NCBI GenBank assembly: GCA_934162125.1
Contig: CAKPHU010000004.1
Location: 109,916 to 173,915 of the forward strand
Direction of reading: 5' to 3'
Length of the DNA stretch: 64,000 bases
Origin: an uncultured Bacilli bacterium
GTDB taxonomy: Bacteria; Bacillota_I; Bacilli_A; RF39; UBA660
The position numbers were made by a program, and so were the translations under genes. Below, piece after piece: positions 41,104-50,868 of the stretch. The notes beneath the pieces are model-generated. The model was not told the DNA's origin, did not search any database, and worked only from the letters and a program-made list of their open reading frames with translations. The first letter of the stretch is position 1. Every line of letters starts with the position of its first letter.

Positions 41104-41859
41104 ATGAAGTTTAAAGTAGTTGCTAGTGGTTCTAAAGGAAATTGCACAGTAGTATTATGTGATAATACCAATTTAATAATCGATATGGGAATTTCCTACT
41201 TAACTTTAAAAAGAAGTTTAGAAGAAAATTCCCTTTCTTTTGAAGATTTTTCTGGTATCTTAGTAACACACTGTCATAAAGACCACACCAAAGGTTTAGC
41301 GTCCTTAATTAAACATACCAAATTAAATGCCTATATTCCACAAGGAATGTATGATAGCTTAAAAGAGTACATTACTAAAGATCGTTGCGTCTTTATTAAT
41401 GACTATTTTAAAATAAATGATGTTAGTATTGAACTAATTCATACCTCGCATGATGCTCCATCATCAGTAGGTTTTATTATTTATTACCAAGATAGAAGTC
41501 TAGTATACGTAACTGATACTGGTTACATCAATCGTAAATATCTAGCTCGTATGATTGGAAAAGATGCCTACGTCATTGAAAGTAATCATGATGAAAAAAT
41601 GTTAATGGATGGCTCTTATCCTCGTTTCTTAAAAGAACGAATCATTAGTGATAATGGCCATTTATCTAACACCACAACAGCAAAATATTTATCTAAACTA
41701 GTCACAGACAACACCAAACACATTGTGCTAGCTCACTTAAGTCATGAAAATAACACCGAAGAATTAGCACTTAACACATTAAAAGAATATGTTTCCTCAG
41801 AAAACATAGAAATAATCATTGCTCGTCAGGAAGAAGAAACTAAATTAATAGAGGTTTAA
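41104..41859 (+). CDS. walJ: WalJ/YycJ metallo-beta-lactamase-fold hydrolase
   Basis: A 251-residue MBL-fold protein, with LVTHCHKDHTKGL as the HxHxDH metal site. FKVVASGSKGNCTVVLCDN at the start, HTSHDAPSSVGF, VTDTGY and ESNHDEKMLMDG are all typical of YycJ. The family is linked to cell division and DNA maintenance coordination; biochemically, exonuclease activity is reported. The ATG at 41104 follows the previous stop by 1 bp with no own ribosome site, so translation is probably coupled. Confidence 0.92.
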   Translation: MKFKVVASGSKGNCTVVLCDNTNLIIDMGISYLTLKRSLEENSLSFEDFSGILVTHCHKDHTKGLASLIKHTKLNAYIPQGMYDSLKEYITKDRCVFINDYFKINDVSIELIHTSHDAPSSVGFIIYYQDRSLVYVTDTGYINRKYLARMIGKDAYVIESNHDEKMLMDGSYPRFLKERIISDNGHLSNTTTAKYLSKLVTDNTKHIVLAHLSHENNTEELALNTLKEYVSSENIEIIIARQEEETKLIEV

Positions 41860-41860
41860 T

Positions 41861-42316
41861 ATGATAAAAATAATTGCGGTAGGATCCGTTAAAGAAAACT
41901 ATTTACGTGAAGCTATTCAAGAATATATGAAAAGACTTAGTAAATATACAAATATTGAGATAATTGAAGTAAAAGACGAAGGTTTACTTGAAAAAGATAA
42001 GGCCATGGAACAAGAAGCTGATAAGATAAAAAAACATCTCTCTCCAAAAGATTACATTATAACTATGGAAATAGAAGGTAAAGAAATGACTTCACCAGAA
42101 TTAGCTAATAAAATAAATGACATTTTAATTGAAAATAGCAATTTAGTGTTCATAATAGGTGGTAGTTATGGTCTAAGTAATTCAATCAAGTCTTTAGCAA
42201 AACTTCATTTATCATTCTCTAAAATGACATTTCCACACCAATTATTTCGTCTTCTCCTTTTAGAGCAAATATATCGTTCATATAAAATATTAAATAATGA
42301 AAGTTATCATAAATAA
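41861..42316 (+). CDS. rlmH: 23S rRNA pseudouridine-1915 N3-methyltransferase RlmH
   Basis: A SPOUT methyltransferase acting on helix 69 of 23S rRNA. It has 151 residues. KIIAVGSVKENYLREAIQEY, the knot region FIIGGSYGLSN and the end FPHQLFRLLLLEQIYRSYKI.NNESYHK are the family signature. It starts 1 bp after walJ, a conserved neighbour pair. Confidence 0.97.
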   Translation: MIKIIAVGSVKENYLREAIQEYMKRLSKYTNIEIIEVKDEGLLEKDKAMEQEADKIKKHLSPKDYIITMEIEGKEMTSPELANKINDILIENSNLVFIIGGSYGLSNSIKSLAKLHLSFSKMTFPHQLFRLLLLEQIYRSYKILNNESYHK

Positions 42317-42345
42317 TTTAATTAAACTACTAAATAGGAGGCCAT

Positions 42346-43008
42346 ATGATTGGAAATAAATGGGATGAATTATTAAAAGAAGAATATCAAAAGGACTACT
42401 TCCACGAATTAATGAATTTTGTGAAAGAAGAATATAAAACTAAAACAGTATATCCTAAACAAACAGAAGTATTTAATGCATTTCGTTATACTGACTTTGA
42501 CAATGTAAAAGTAGTTATTCTAGGACAAGATCCATATCATGGACCAAATCAAGCAGAAGGATTATCCTTTTCTGTCAGCAATGAAGTATTAAAACCACCA
42601 TCACTACAAAACATTTTTAAGGAACTAGAAAGTGACTTGCAAATACCATTTCCTAAACATAACTCACTTAAGCCTTGGGCAAAAGAGGGCGTTTTGTTAC
42701 TTAATGCAGTCCTAACTGTCGAAGAACACAATCCAACATCGCACAAAAATCATGGTTGGGAAACATTTACCGATGATGTAATTAAAATAATTAATGAAAA
42801 ACAAACACCAGTAGTATTTATCTTATGGGGTAGTTATGCTAGAGCTAAAAAGAAATTAATTACTAATCCAATTCATTACATAATTGAGTCCCCGCACCCA
42901 TCACCATTTTCAGCTTATAATGGCTTCTTTGGAAGTAAACCATTTTCTAAAACTAATGAATTTTTAAAAAGTCACAATCTAAAAGAAATAGATTGGCGAG
43001 TAGAATAA
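42346..43008 (+). CDS. ung: Uracil-DNA glycosylase, family 1
   Basis: Ung removes uracil from DNA in base excision repair. The 220-residue length is normal. The water-activating loop is GQDPYHGPNQAEGLSFSV. LLNAVLTVEEHNPTSHKNHGWE and the leucine loop ESPHPSPFSAYNGFFG are present. AGGAGG lies upstream. A bidirectional terminator separates it from pta on the other strand. Confidence 0.98.
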   Translation: MIGNKWDELLKEEYQKDYFHELMNFVKEEYKTKTVYPKQTEVFNAFRYTDFDNVKVVILGQDPYHGPNQAEGLSFSVSNEVLKPPSLQNIFKELESDLQIPFPKHNSLKPWAKEGVLLLNAVLTVEEHNPTSHKNHGWETFTDDVIKIINEKQTPVVFILWGSYARAKKKLITNPIHYIIESPHPSPFSAYNGFFGSKPFSKTNEFLKSHNLKEIDWRVE

Positions 43009-43047
43009 AAAAAGAAGCAATTTCATTTTTAGAATTGCTTCTTTTCT
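43007..43047. terminator. Bidirectional terminator between ung and pta
   Basis: AAGAAGCAATT/AATTGCTTCTT perfect 11-bp stem with an A-run before and a T-run after it, serving the converging genes. Confidence 0.92.
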
Positions 43048-43049
43048 TT

Positions 43050-44045
43050 TTAATTATTTTGTGCTTGTACAGCTGTAATTGCAATTACTCCAACAATATC
43101 TAAAGAACTACATCCTCTTGATAAATCATTTATAGGTTTAGCAATTCCTTGAGTAATAGGACCATAAGCTTCAGCTTTAGCCAAACGTTGAACTAACTTA
43201 TAGCCAATATTTCCCGCATCTAAGTCTGGAAATACTAAAACATTTGCGTGTCCTGCAACTTTACTATCAGGTGCTTTAGAACTTGCTACACTAGGTACAA
43301 TAGCAGCATCTAATTGTAATTCGCCATCTATTTGATATTGTGGATATCTTTCTTTAGCTAAACGTGTAGCTTCAACAACTTTATCAACATCTGCATGTTT
43401 TGCACTACCTTTAGTTGAATGTGAAAGCATCGCAACTAAAGGTTCTTTATCAACTAATAATTTGAAACTTTCTGCACTAGATCCAGCAATAGCTGCTAAT
43501 CTAGAAGGATCTGGATTCTGTTCCAATCCACTATCTGCAAAAATAAATGTTCCATTTTCCCCATATTCACAATCAGGAACAACCATCAAGAAGAAAGCTG
43601 ATACCAATTCTACATCAGGTTTAGTCTTAATAATTTGTAAAGCTGGTCTTAAAGTATTTGAAGTTGAGTGACATGCCCCAGAAACAACACCATCTGCCCG
43701 ACCAGTCTTAACTAGCATACATGCATAATACATATAATCATTAAGTAGTAAATCTTTAGCTTCCTCTCTAGTTAAACCTTTATTCTTTCTAATTTCTACC
43801 AATTTATCAATTAATTCATCAGTATAATTTTCTTTTCTAGGATCAATTACAGTAATTCCACTAAGATCCATTCCTTCAGCATTAGCTAAAACTTCATCTT
43901 CACTCGCAATAACTATAACGTCCGCAATCTCCTCATCTCTTGCCATTACAGCTGCTTCATAAGTTCTTTTATCCATTCCTTCAGGTAAAACTATCTTCTT
44001 TTTATCCTTTTTTGCTCTTTCTTTAATTGTCTCAATAAAATTCAT
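43050..44045 (-). CDS. pta: Phosphate acetyltransferase
   Basis: Pta converts acetyl-CoA and phosphate to acetyl phosphate and CoA for acetate-linked ATP formation. The 331-residue length is the short form. The start MNFIETIKERAKKDKKKIVL, then KTGRADGVVSGACHSTSNTL and LGNIGYK-like DAGNIGYKLVQRLAKAEAYG followed by PINDLSRGCS are typical. acK is not in the window. It starts a minus-strand block transcribed against replication; lemA precedes it by 11 bp. Confidence 0.97.
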   Translation of the reverse strand: MNFIETIKERAKKDKKKIVLPEGMDKRTYEAAVMARDEEIADVIVIASEDEVLANAEGMDLSGITVIDPRKENYTDELIDKLVEIRKNKGLTREEAKDLLLNDYMYYACMLVKTGRADGVVSGACHSTSNTLRPALQIIKTKPDVELVSAFFLMVVPDCEYGENGTFIFADSGLEQNPDPSRLAAIAGSSAESFKLLVDKEPLVAMLSHSTKGSAKHADVDKVVEATRLAKERYPQYQIDGELQLDAAIVPSVASSKAPDSKVAGHANVLVFPDLDAGNIGYKLVQRLAKAEAYGPITQGIAKPINDLSRGCSSLDIVGVIAITAVQAQNN

Positions 44046-44056
44046 AATTTACCTCT

Positions 44057-44590
44057 CTAATTATCATTTAATATTTGATACATTTCTCTTTTTTCGTTAT
44101 TATAAAAAGCTTTTTTCTTATACCCTTTAAAGAAACCTACTAAACTAGTTGGGAAAGACACAATCAACTTATTAAAAGTTACTACTGCATCATTATAAAA
44201 CTTAGTAGCTCCAACAAGTTCAACTTCATTACTTTCCAAATCATCACTAATAGAACTAAGTGTCTCACTTTTAGTTAACTTTTCGTTTTCATCCAAAGTT
44301 TTTAAATAAGTGTTATAACATTTCTTTAAACAATCATTTCTCTCAAAACTATTACATTTTTCTGGTGTAATATCACTAAGATCAGTTAAATAGTCTTCTA
44401 ACTTTAATTCCTTAATAACAATAGGTGCTGCTCTTTCTAAAAGTTCAGCCTTTTTCTTTAACAAAGTATCTATACTATTTTCAGCTTCCTCAATCTTAAT
44501 AATAGCAAACTGAAACTTATTATTAATTAAAACAACTGCCAGTAAAATTATTCCTAACGCAACTACGCATCCAATAATTATTTCTGTCAT
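44057..44590 (-). CDS. LemA-family membrane protein
   Basis: A 177-residue protein with an N-terminal membrane helix (about residues 3-23) and a helical extracytoplasmic domain. The LemA family motif FYNDAVVTFNKLIVSFPTSL is near residue 130. LemA proteins are widespread and their function is unclear. The ATG at 44590 follows GAGGTGATTATA on the minus strand. It lies 11 bp before pta and may be co-transcribed. Confidence 0.8.
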   Translation of the reverse strand: MTEIIIGCVVALGIILLAVVLINNKFQFAIIKIEEAENSIDTLLKKKAELLERAAPIVIKELKLEDYLTDLSDITPEKCNSFERNDCLKKCYNTYLKTLDENEKLTKSETLSSISDDLESNEVELVGATKFYNDAVVTFNKLIVSFPTSLVGFFKGYKKKAFYNNEKREMYQILNDN

Positions 44591-44655
44591 TATAATCACC
44601 TCAATCTTATAGTAATTATATCAAAATCAGAGTTAATATACAATTGCTTTCCACA

Positions 44656-44681
44656 AAAGAAAAAGCTAACTAAGTTAGCTA
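44656..44681 (-). terminator. Terminator after the small membrane protein gene
   Basis: AGCTAAC/GTTAGCT stem with a TAA loop overlapping the stop codon. A-rich plus-strand sequence at 44656-44663 gives a T-run on the minus strand. Confidence 0.75.
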
Positions 44682-44936
44682 AATAAGAATATAAAGTAAA
44701 TATGAAATAAATATTCCAAAGAAAAGTATTGCGGTTAAAGACGCTCCACCCTTAACTCCATACATTGCAAACTTTGCATAATATTCTTTATCTTTCTTAT
44801 CCTTAAAGAAAAAATATAAAGCAATTCCAATTGGAAAATTAAAAAGTCCTGCTAATATCAATAAAGCACGATCTTCCTTAGAAATCTTACCGGCATAAAT
44901 ATCATTTTCATCTTTAATTTCTTTTTTCTTCTCCAT
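44679..44936 (-). CDS. Small two-helix membrane protein, unknown function
   Basis: An 85-residue protein: a charged N-terminus (MEKKKEIKDENDIYAGKISK), a hydrophobic segment near 32-50 (ILAGLFNFPIGIALYFFF), a charged loop (KDKKDKEYYAKFAMYG) and a second hydrophobic segment at the end. I do not recognise a family. The loop resembles zinc-ribbon-less TM2-type proteins. The ATG follows TAGGAGGATGCATT. It lies between the PBP gene and lemA. Confidence 0.7.
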   Translation of the reverse strand: MEKKKEIKDENDIYAGKISKEDRALLILAGLFNFPIGIALYFFFKDKKDKEYYAKFAMYGVKGGASLTAILFFGIFISYLLYILI

Positions 44937-44989
44937 AATGCATCCTCCTACAAAAACATTATAACGCATTACATTTCTTTTAACAAGAA

Positions 44990-46954
44990 TTAAGACATTT
45001 GATACTGGCTATTTTTTTCATCAAAAGTAGGCTCTCCAACTCTAGGTTCAGTTCCTTTTATAAAGTACATTAATTTTGCTTTCTTAGCATCTTCTGTAAC
45101 TGGCATTCCTGAGATTGGATCAACTAAAGCTACTGTTACATTTTTAGGTTTCTCGTACCAGGCATCTTCTTTACCTAATTCATAAGCTTCAATACTCTTA
45201 TACCACACATTTTGTGCATACTTATACTCTGATGTCTTTAAGTCTCTATTATCATCATATCCAGCCCATACAGCACAGACAACATCGCTATTAAAGCCAA
45301 TATACCAGTTATCACTACTTGTAGTTCCACTCTTTAAAGCATACTTATGAGTAAGTTTAGGTGCTAAATTAATCGCAGTAGGGTAATTATAATCAATGTA
45401 ATCAGAATCATAAGTAGCCGTTAATAAATTGTTTAAAATAAATACTAAACTAGAATTTAAGACAAGTTCCTTACTATTTGTAGCTTGATATAAAACATTT
45501 CCCTTTGCGTCAACAATCTTCTCAATTAAATGAGGCACCACTTTATAACCTAAATTAGCAAAAGCTGAATATCCAGCTGCCATCTCTAAAATACTTATTT
45601 CTTTAGTTCCTAATGGAAGAGAAGGGATATCTTCAAGTTTAGCTGTAATTCCCACTCTTCTTGCAACATTAATAAGAGCTTCACTTCCTAAGAACAAATG
45701 CGTTTTAACTGCATAAATATTTTCTGAATAGGCAATTGCCGTTCCCATCGAAATAGGTTTATTTCCATACGTCTCATTATAATTTCTAGGAGAATAACTA
45801 CTTTGATCACTAAAAGTAAAAGTAGTAGCTTCACTAGTAAAAGCAGAACTAGAAGTAAAACCATTTTCTAAAGCAGCATAATATAAATAAGGTTTCATTG
45901 TTGATCCAACTTGTCTAACCGAGTCAGTAACTCTATTATAAGATGATTTATTATAATCTCTTCCACCAATCAAAGCCACAATCCCACCTGTATTAGGATT
46001 CATAAGTACACTACTGATTTCAATATCTGGAATCGTAACAGTTTCATCAACAATATCTTCTAATTTCTTCTGCATCTTTATATCCAAATTAGTATAAATT
46101 CTAAGACCCTTACTATCACTATAAGAAAGTGGAATAGAATCAATTGTTTCCAATTCCTTAATAACTGCATCTTGATAATACATTAATGTAGAAAGTTCCT
46201 TCTTTTCTTGTGTACCACTAAAAACAAGTTCTTCATTATAAGCATCTTCCTTCTCTTTTTCTGAAATAACTCCATTTTTTACCAATGTATTTAAAATTAA
46301 ATTTTGTCTTTCTTTAGCAGCCTCTAAATTAATAAAAGGAGAATAATTAGATGGTGCCTTTGGTATACCACAAAGCATTGCAGACTCCGCCAAATCTAGT
46401 TCTTTAGCTGATTTATTAAAATAAAATTTACTAGCATTCTCAATCCCATATCTACCATGTCCATAATTAATAGTATTTAAATATCCTTCTAAAATTTGAT
46501 CTTTTGAATAATTAGCTTCTATCTTAATTGTATACCACATCTCATCCCATTTTCTTTTCCAAGTCTTTTCAAAATCTAAAAATAAGTTTTTAGCATACTG
46601 TTGTGTAATAGTAGAAGCACCTTGTACTGTACTATGATTAATAATATTAACATAACCAGCTTTTATAATTCTCTTAATATCAAATCCATGGTGTTTATAA
46701 AAAGATTTATCCTCTGTATTAACAGTTGCCACTACTACATAATTAGATATTTCATCTAAGCTTACCCATTCTTTAGATTCATTTCCTTTAAAAAAAGCTT
46801 CACCCTCATTATCAAGCAAAGTTAAATTATTCGCACTATATATCTCAGGAATTGGAGAGACCTTAATATATATAAAAACACCAACTACAAGAAGAAGTGT
46901 ACAAATTATTCCAAATCTTATCATCTTTCTCACAAATCTAAAAAACTTTCTCAT
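44990..46954 (-). CDS. Class A penicillin-binding protein (PBP1A-type)
   Basis: A bifunctional peptidoglycan synthase of 654 residues from the ATG at 46954, which follows GAAGGTGATTGG. A cytoplasmic basic stretch and membrane helix (about 10-35) lead to the glycosyltransferase domain with EDKSFYKHHGFD and GASTITQQYAKNLFLD. The transpeptidase domain has STMKPYLYY (SxxK), SENIYAV (SxN) and KSGTTSS (KTG variant). The longer reading to 46993 lacks homology. It is transcribed against replication, unlike most neighbours. Confidence 0.93.
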   Translation of the reverse strand: MRKFFRFVRKMIRFGIICTLLLVVGVFIYIKVSPIPEIYSANNLTLLDNEGEAFFKGNESKEWVSLDEISNYVVVATVNTEDKSFYKHHGFDIKRIIKAGYVNIINHSTVQGASTITQQYAKNLFLDFEKTWKRKWDEMWYTIKIEANYSKDQILEGYLNTINYGHGRYGIENASKFYFNKSAKELDLAESAMLCGIPKAPSNYSPFINLEAAKERQNLILNTLVKNGVISEKEKEDAYNEELVFSGTQEKKELSTLMYYQDAVIKELETIDSIPLSYSDSKGLRIYTNLDIKMQKKLEDIVDETVTIPDIEISSVLMNPNTGGIVALIGGRDYNKSSYNRVTDSVRQVGSTMKPYLYYAALENGFTSSSAFTSEATTFTFSDQSSYSPRNYNETYGNKPISMGTAIAYSENIYAVKTHLFLGSEALINVARRVGITAKLEDIPSLPLGTKEISILEMAAGYSAFANLGYKVVPHLIEKIVDAKGNVLYQATNSKELVLNSSLVFILNNLLTATYDSDYIDYNYPTAINLAPKLTHKYALKSGTTSSDNWYIGFNSDVVCAVWAGYDDNRDLKTSEYKYAQNVWYKSIEAYELGKEDAWYEKPKNVTVALVDPISGMPVTEDAKKAKLMYFIKGTEPRVGEPTFDEKNSQYQMS

Positions 46955-47057
46955 CCAATCACCTTCTTTATTAGTATTCAGATAAAAACACAAATTATGT
47001 ATAAAAAATAACTCTTTTGTGCTATAATCGTAACTATAAATTTAAGGAAGTGAAAAT

Positions 47058-47414
47058 ATGCCAAAAATAGACGTTAAAGTAACAATTGAAACATCATCAA
47101 ATAAACAATTGGACTACACAGTTAAAGCTCTAGTCCGACGACGACGTCTTATCTACCACGAGCCAGATGAAAATAAAACTAAAGTAATTTATGACTATGA
47201 AAATAATATCTTAACTAGAGAAAACAATGATTTCTATATGGCATATGAATTTGATCCTTCTAAAGAAACAACAGGCACTTTAGAAGTGAAGTCCTTAAAT
47301 AAACTTTTAAATTTAAATATTAAAACAAACAAATTATTAATAAATTCTAATAATATTGAACTTAATTTTCTTGTTGAAGAAGAGAAAATAAATTATAAAT
47401 TAGAGGTGATATAA
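47058..47414 (+). CDS. DUF1934 family beta-barrel protein (YwiB-like)
   Basis: A 118-residue lipocalin-like barrel protein of unknown function. PKIDVKVTIETSSNKQLDYT at the start and the later GTLEVKSLNKLLNLN fit DUF1934. In B. subtilis ywiB directly precedes argS, as here, where argS starts at the next base after its stop. AAGGAAGTG precedes the ATG. Function is unknown but the neighbour link is conserved. Confidence 0.82.
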   Translation: MPKIDVKVTIETSSNKQLDYTVKALVRRRRLIYHEPDENKTKVIYDYENNILTRENNDFYMAYEFDPSKETTGTLEVKSLNKLLNLNIKTNKLLINSNNIELNFLVEEEKINYKLEVI

Positions 47415-49163
47415 ATGAGTATTATTAAAGAATTAGAAAAAGAATTAAAAAATACTATTAAAGAATCAGGGTATGAGTTAGAAACACTAACTTTACAAAC
47501 ATCAAATCGTCCAGATTTAGGAGAATATCAAATCAATGATGCGATGACATTAGCTAAGAAATATGGTAAAAATCCACGTGAGATAGCTCAAGATATAAAA
47601 AATAAATTAGATGAAGACACTAGATTTACTAATATCAATATTGCTGGTCCAGGCTTTATAAATATAAGTTTAAATCCTGAATATTTAGCTAGTCTTTTAA
47701 ATAAGATTAATGCTGATATTTATACAAATATTGATAAAAAAGAACATAAAAAAGTAATTTTAGACTACGGTGGTGCCAACGTTGCTAAAGCTCTTCATGT
47801 AGGACATTTAAGAAGTGCTAATATTGGAGAAGCAATTAAACGTTTAGCAACTTTATTAGGTTATGAAGTATTAGGTGACGCTCACTTAGGAGACTATGGT
47901 CGTCCATTAGGTTTTGTTGTCCTAGAAATTAAAAAACGTTATCCAGATTTAGCTTATTTTGATCCAAATTATACTGGAGATTATAGTGATGTTGAACTTC
48001 CAATTACTAATGAAGACCTAGAAGAAATTTATCCACTAGCTTCAATAAAAGCAAAAGAAGATGAAGCATACCTAGAAGAAGGCCGTGACGTTACTGCTAA
48101 AATTCAAGGACATGTTCGTGGTTACTATGATTTATGGAAGAAGATAGTTGATATTTCTAAAGAAGACATTAAAAAAGTTTATGATGAATTAAATGTTCAT
48201 TTTGAATTGTGGCAAGGAGAAAGTGATGCTGCTGAATACTTTGATGAACTAGAAAAGATCTTCACAGATGCTAACTTACTTGAAGAAAGTGAAGGAGCTA
48301 AAATAGTAGAAGTAAAAGAAGACACTGATAAGTCACCAATGCCTCCGTTATTATTCCAAAAATCTAATGGAACTATTTCTTATGCTACTACTGACTTAGC
48401 AACTATCCTTCAAAGACAACACAATCATCATCCAGATGAATTATGGTACTGTACTGATGCTCGTCAAGAACTACACTTTACTCAAGTCTTTAGAGCAACT
48501 CGTAAAGCTAAACTTGTTCCAGAAGATGAAAAATTAGACTGGTTTGGTTTTGGTACTATGAATGGTAAAGATGGAAAGCCATTTAAGACAAGAGATGGTG
48601 GCGTTATGTCTCTAAAAGGATTAATAGAACTTGTTAATGAAGAAACTCTAAAAAGAATAACTTCTGAAACAATGACTGCAGAAGAGAAAAAGAGTATTTC
48701 TAGAACTGTTGCAATAGCAGCTCTTAAATACGCTGATTTCTTACCATATCGTGGAACAGATTATGTCTTTGAAGTAGAAAAATTCTCTGATCTAGAAGGA
48801 AAAACAGGACCATACTTACTATATTCAACAATTAGAATGAAGTCACTTTTAAATAAAGCAAAAGACTTAAAACAAGAATCAATGCATACAATTAGTACTG
48901 ATTCAGAAAAAGATGTAGCATTAACAATTTTAAGTATGCCAAATATTTTAACTAAGTCTCTTGAGACTCGTTCATTAAACGATATAGCAGAATACTTATA
49001 TAAACTAACATCTCAATATAACAAATTCTATGCTGAAAATAAGATTTTAACTGAAGAAGATCTTGAAAAGAGAGAATCATGGTTAGTTTTAACAAAAGTT
49101 GTCTATAATATAAACATGCTACTTTTAGACACACTTGGAATTAAAGTGCCAGAAAAAATGTAA
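47415..49163 (+). CDS. argS: Arginyl-tRNA synthetase
   Basis: A class I synthetase charging tRNA-Arg. The 582-residue length is normal. The Add-1 N-domain includes the NRPDLGEYQINDAM region. The HIGH motif appears as HVGH in AKALHVGHLRSANIGEAIKR. The KMSKS position is altered, as is usual for ArgRS (KPFKTRDGGVMSL). The C-terminus ends in DTLGIKVPEKM. AGAGGTGATATAA lies upstream, inside the end of ywiB. Confidence 0.98.
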   Translation: MSIIKELEKELKNTIKESGYELETLTLQTSNRPDLGEYQINDAMTLAKKYGKNPREIAQDIKNKLDEDTRFTNINIAGPGFINISLNPEYLASLLNKINADIYTNIDKKEHKKVILDYGGANVAKALHVGHLRSANIGEAIKRLATLLGYEVLGDAHLGDYGRPLGFVVLEIKKRYPDLAYFDPNYTGDYSDVELPITNEDLEEIYPLASIKAKEDEAYLEEGRDVTAKIQGHVRGYYDLWKKIVDISKEDIKKVYDELNVHFELWQGESDAAEYFDELEKIFTDANLLEESEGAKIVEVKEDTDKSPMPPLLFQKSNGTISYATTDLATILQRQHNHHPDELWYCTDARQELHFTQVFRATRKAKLVPEDEKLDWFGFGTMNGKDGKPFKTRDGGVMSLKGLIELVNEETLKRITSETMTAEEKKSISRTVAIAALKYADFLPYRGTDYVFEVEKFSDLEGKTGPYLLYSTIRMKSLLNKAKDLKQESMHTISTDSEKDVALTILSMPNILTKSLETRSLNDIAEYLYKLTSQYNKFYAENKILTEEDLEKRESWLVLTKVVYNINMLLLDTLGIKVPEKM

Positions 49164-49272
49164 AAAAAGTGTTGTATTTAATAAAGATATATGTTATAAG
49201 TTTATTGGTAAATTTTTTACCTATACAAATTTAAAAAATATACATATAATGTTTTGAATATAGGAGGTAACT

Positions 49273-49722
49273 ATGAGCATCAAGAAAATGACAAAAGATG
49301 AATTAGAGTTATTGTCAAACAAAGATATCACAAATTTAATTTTAGAAGAAAGTAATAAACCATTAAGTACAGCAGATTTATTTAAAAAAATAATCTCATT
49401 ATTAGAGCTACCAGAATCAACTTTTGAGAAAAAGATTGCTGATTATTATACTGCTCTAGCAACAGATAAGAGATTTATCTTACTACCAGATGGTAAATGG
49501 GATTTAAGAAGTCATCATACTTCAGATAAAGTTGTTAAAGTAACTGATGAAGATGAAGAAGAAGAAATAGAAGAAACAAAAGAAGAAGACGAAGATATAG
49601 ATAACGATAATGAAGAAGATTCATATGATGATACTGAGGATGAAGACTACGATGAAGATACTAATGAAGAATTAAAAGACTTAGTAATTATTGATGAAGA
49701 AGATTTGGAACTAGAACAATAA
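49273..49722 (+). CDS. rpoE: DNA-directed RNA polymerase delta subunit
   Basis: RpoE (delta) is a Firmicute RNA polymerase accessory factor that speeds promoter release and recycling. It has 149 residues. The N-terminal HARE-HTH domain covers about 1-85 (MSIKKMTKDELELL ... FILLPDGKWDLRSHH). A low-complexity tail is almost entirely Glu and Asp. AGGAGGTAAC precedes the ATG. It has its own terminator, and prfA follows, without the usual pyrG. Confidence 0.93.
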   Translation: MSIKKMTKDELELLSNKDITNLILEESNKPLSTADLFKKIISLLELPESTFEKKIADYYTALATDKRFILLPDGKWDLRSHHTSDKVVKVTDEDEEEEIEETKEEDEDIDNDNEEDSYDDTEDEDYDEDTNEELKDLVIIDEEDLELEQ

Positions 49723-49737
49723 TATCTAGTTTTTTTC
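49709..49737 (+). terminator. Terminator after rpoE
   Basis: AACTAGA/TCTAGTT stem overlapping the rpoE stop, then TTTTTT. Confidence 0.85.
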
Positions 49738-49788
49738 TTCTTAAATCTATGTTATAATACGTATTAATTGAGAGAAAAGGTGATTAAA

Positions 49789-50868
49789 ATGATCGAGAGA
49801 TTAGAAGCAACTCTACAAAAATATCAAGAATTAGAAACAGAGCTAACTAAACCAGAAGTTTTAAGTGACATTAAAAAGACTCGTGAATATTCTAAAAAAA
49901 TTGCTGAATTAGAAGACATTGTAAATTGTTATAAAAAATATAAAAAAGTTCTTGCTGATATAGAATCAACAAAAGAAATGACTAAAGATCCTGAATTAGG
50001 AGAAATGGCTAAAGAAGAATTAAAGGCTCTAGAAGAAGAAAAGGCTAAGCTTGATTCAGAACTAGAAATCTTATTAATTCCAAAAGACCCTAACGATGGT
50101 AAAAACGTAGTTATGGAAATAAGAGGAGCAGCAGGTGGAGATGAAGCTAATATCTTTGCTGGAGACTTATTCAGAATGTATACAAGATACGCTGAAAAGA
50201 AAGGCTTTTCTTATCAAGTTTATAACTCTGTTGATGGTACAGCTGGAGGATTCAGCCAAATAGAATTAATCATCAAAGGTGCTAATGCTTATTCATTACT
50301 AAAGTATGAAAGTGGTTCACACCGTGTTCAAAGAGTACCCGTTACTGAATCCAATGGCCGTCTTCAAACATCAACTGCAACTGTTTTAGTAATGCCAGAA
50401 GCAGATGATGACATTGATATAGAAATTAATCCAAATGACTTAAGAATTGATATTTATCGTTCATCAGGTTGTGGAGGTCAAGGAGTTAATACTACAGATT
50501 CAGCTGTTCGTATTACTCATCTCCCAACTAATACAGTTGTAACTTGTCAAAACGAACGTAGCCAAATTCAAAATAAAGAGCAAGCTCTAAAAGTACTAAA
50601 AACTAGACTTTACGAGCTAGAAGAACAAAAAAGATTAGAAGAAGCAGGCTCAGCTAGAAGAAGTAAAATAGGTACTGGAGATCGTGCTGAAAAGATTAGA
50701 ACTTATAACTATCCACAAAATCGTGTAACTGATCACCGTATCGGTTATACAACTAATAACCTAGACCGTGTTATGGATGGTTATTTAGATGATGTAATTG
50801 ATGCTTTAATTCAAGAAGATCAAAAAAGAAAATTAAGTGAAGGAACAGAAGACAATGACAGTAGATAA
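49789..50868 (+). CDS. prfA: Peptide chain release factor 1
   Basis: RF1 reads UAA and UAG and triggers peptide release. It has 359 residues from the ATG at 49789, which follows AAAGGTGATTAAA. The catalytic GGQ is in SSGCGGQGVNTTDSAVR. The codon-recognition P-x-T-type motif region lies within the middle domain. A TATAAT at 49753-49758 is the likely -10. It overlaps prmC by 14 bp. Confidence 0.98.
   Translation: MIERLEATLQKYQELETELTKPEVLSDIKKTREYSKKIAELEDIVNCYKKYKKVLADIESTKEMTKDPELGEMAKEELKALEEEKAKLDSELEILLIPKDPNDGKNVVMEIRGAAGGDEANIFAGDLFRMYTRYAEKKGFSYQVYNSVDGTAGGFSQIELIIKGANAYSLLKYESGSHRVQRVPVTESNGRLQTSTATVLVMPEADDDIDIEINPNDLRIDIYRSSGCGGQGVNTTDSAVRITHLPTNTVVTCQNERSQIQNKEQALKVLKTRLYELEEQKRLEEAGSARRSKIGTGDRAEKIRTYNYPQNRVTDHRIGYTTNNLDRVMDGYLDDVIDALIQEDQKRKLSEGTEDNDSR

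Noticed and set aside
46955..46993. Longer N-terminus for the class A PBP
   Set aside because: The extra residues lack homology, and a good ribosome site precedes the ATG at 46954.
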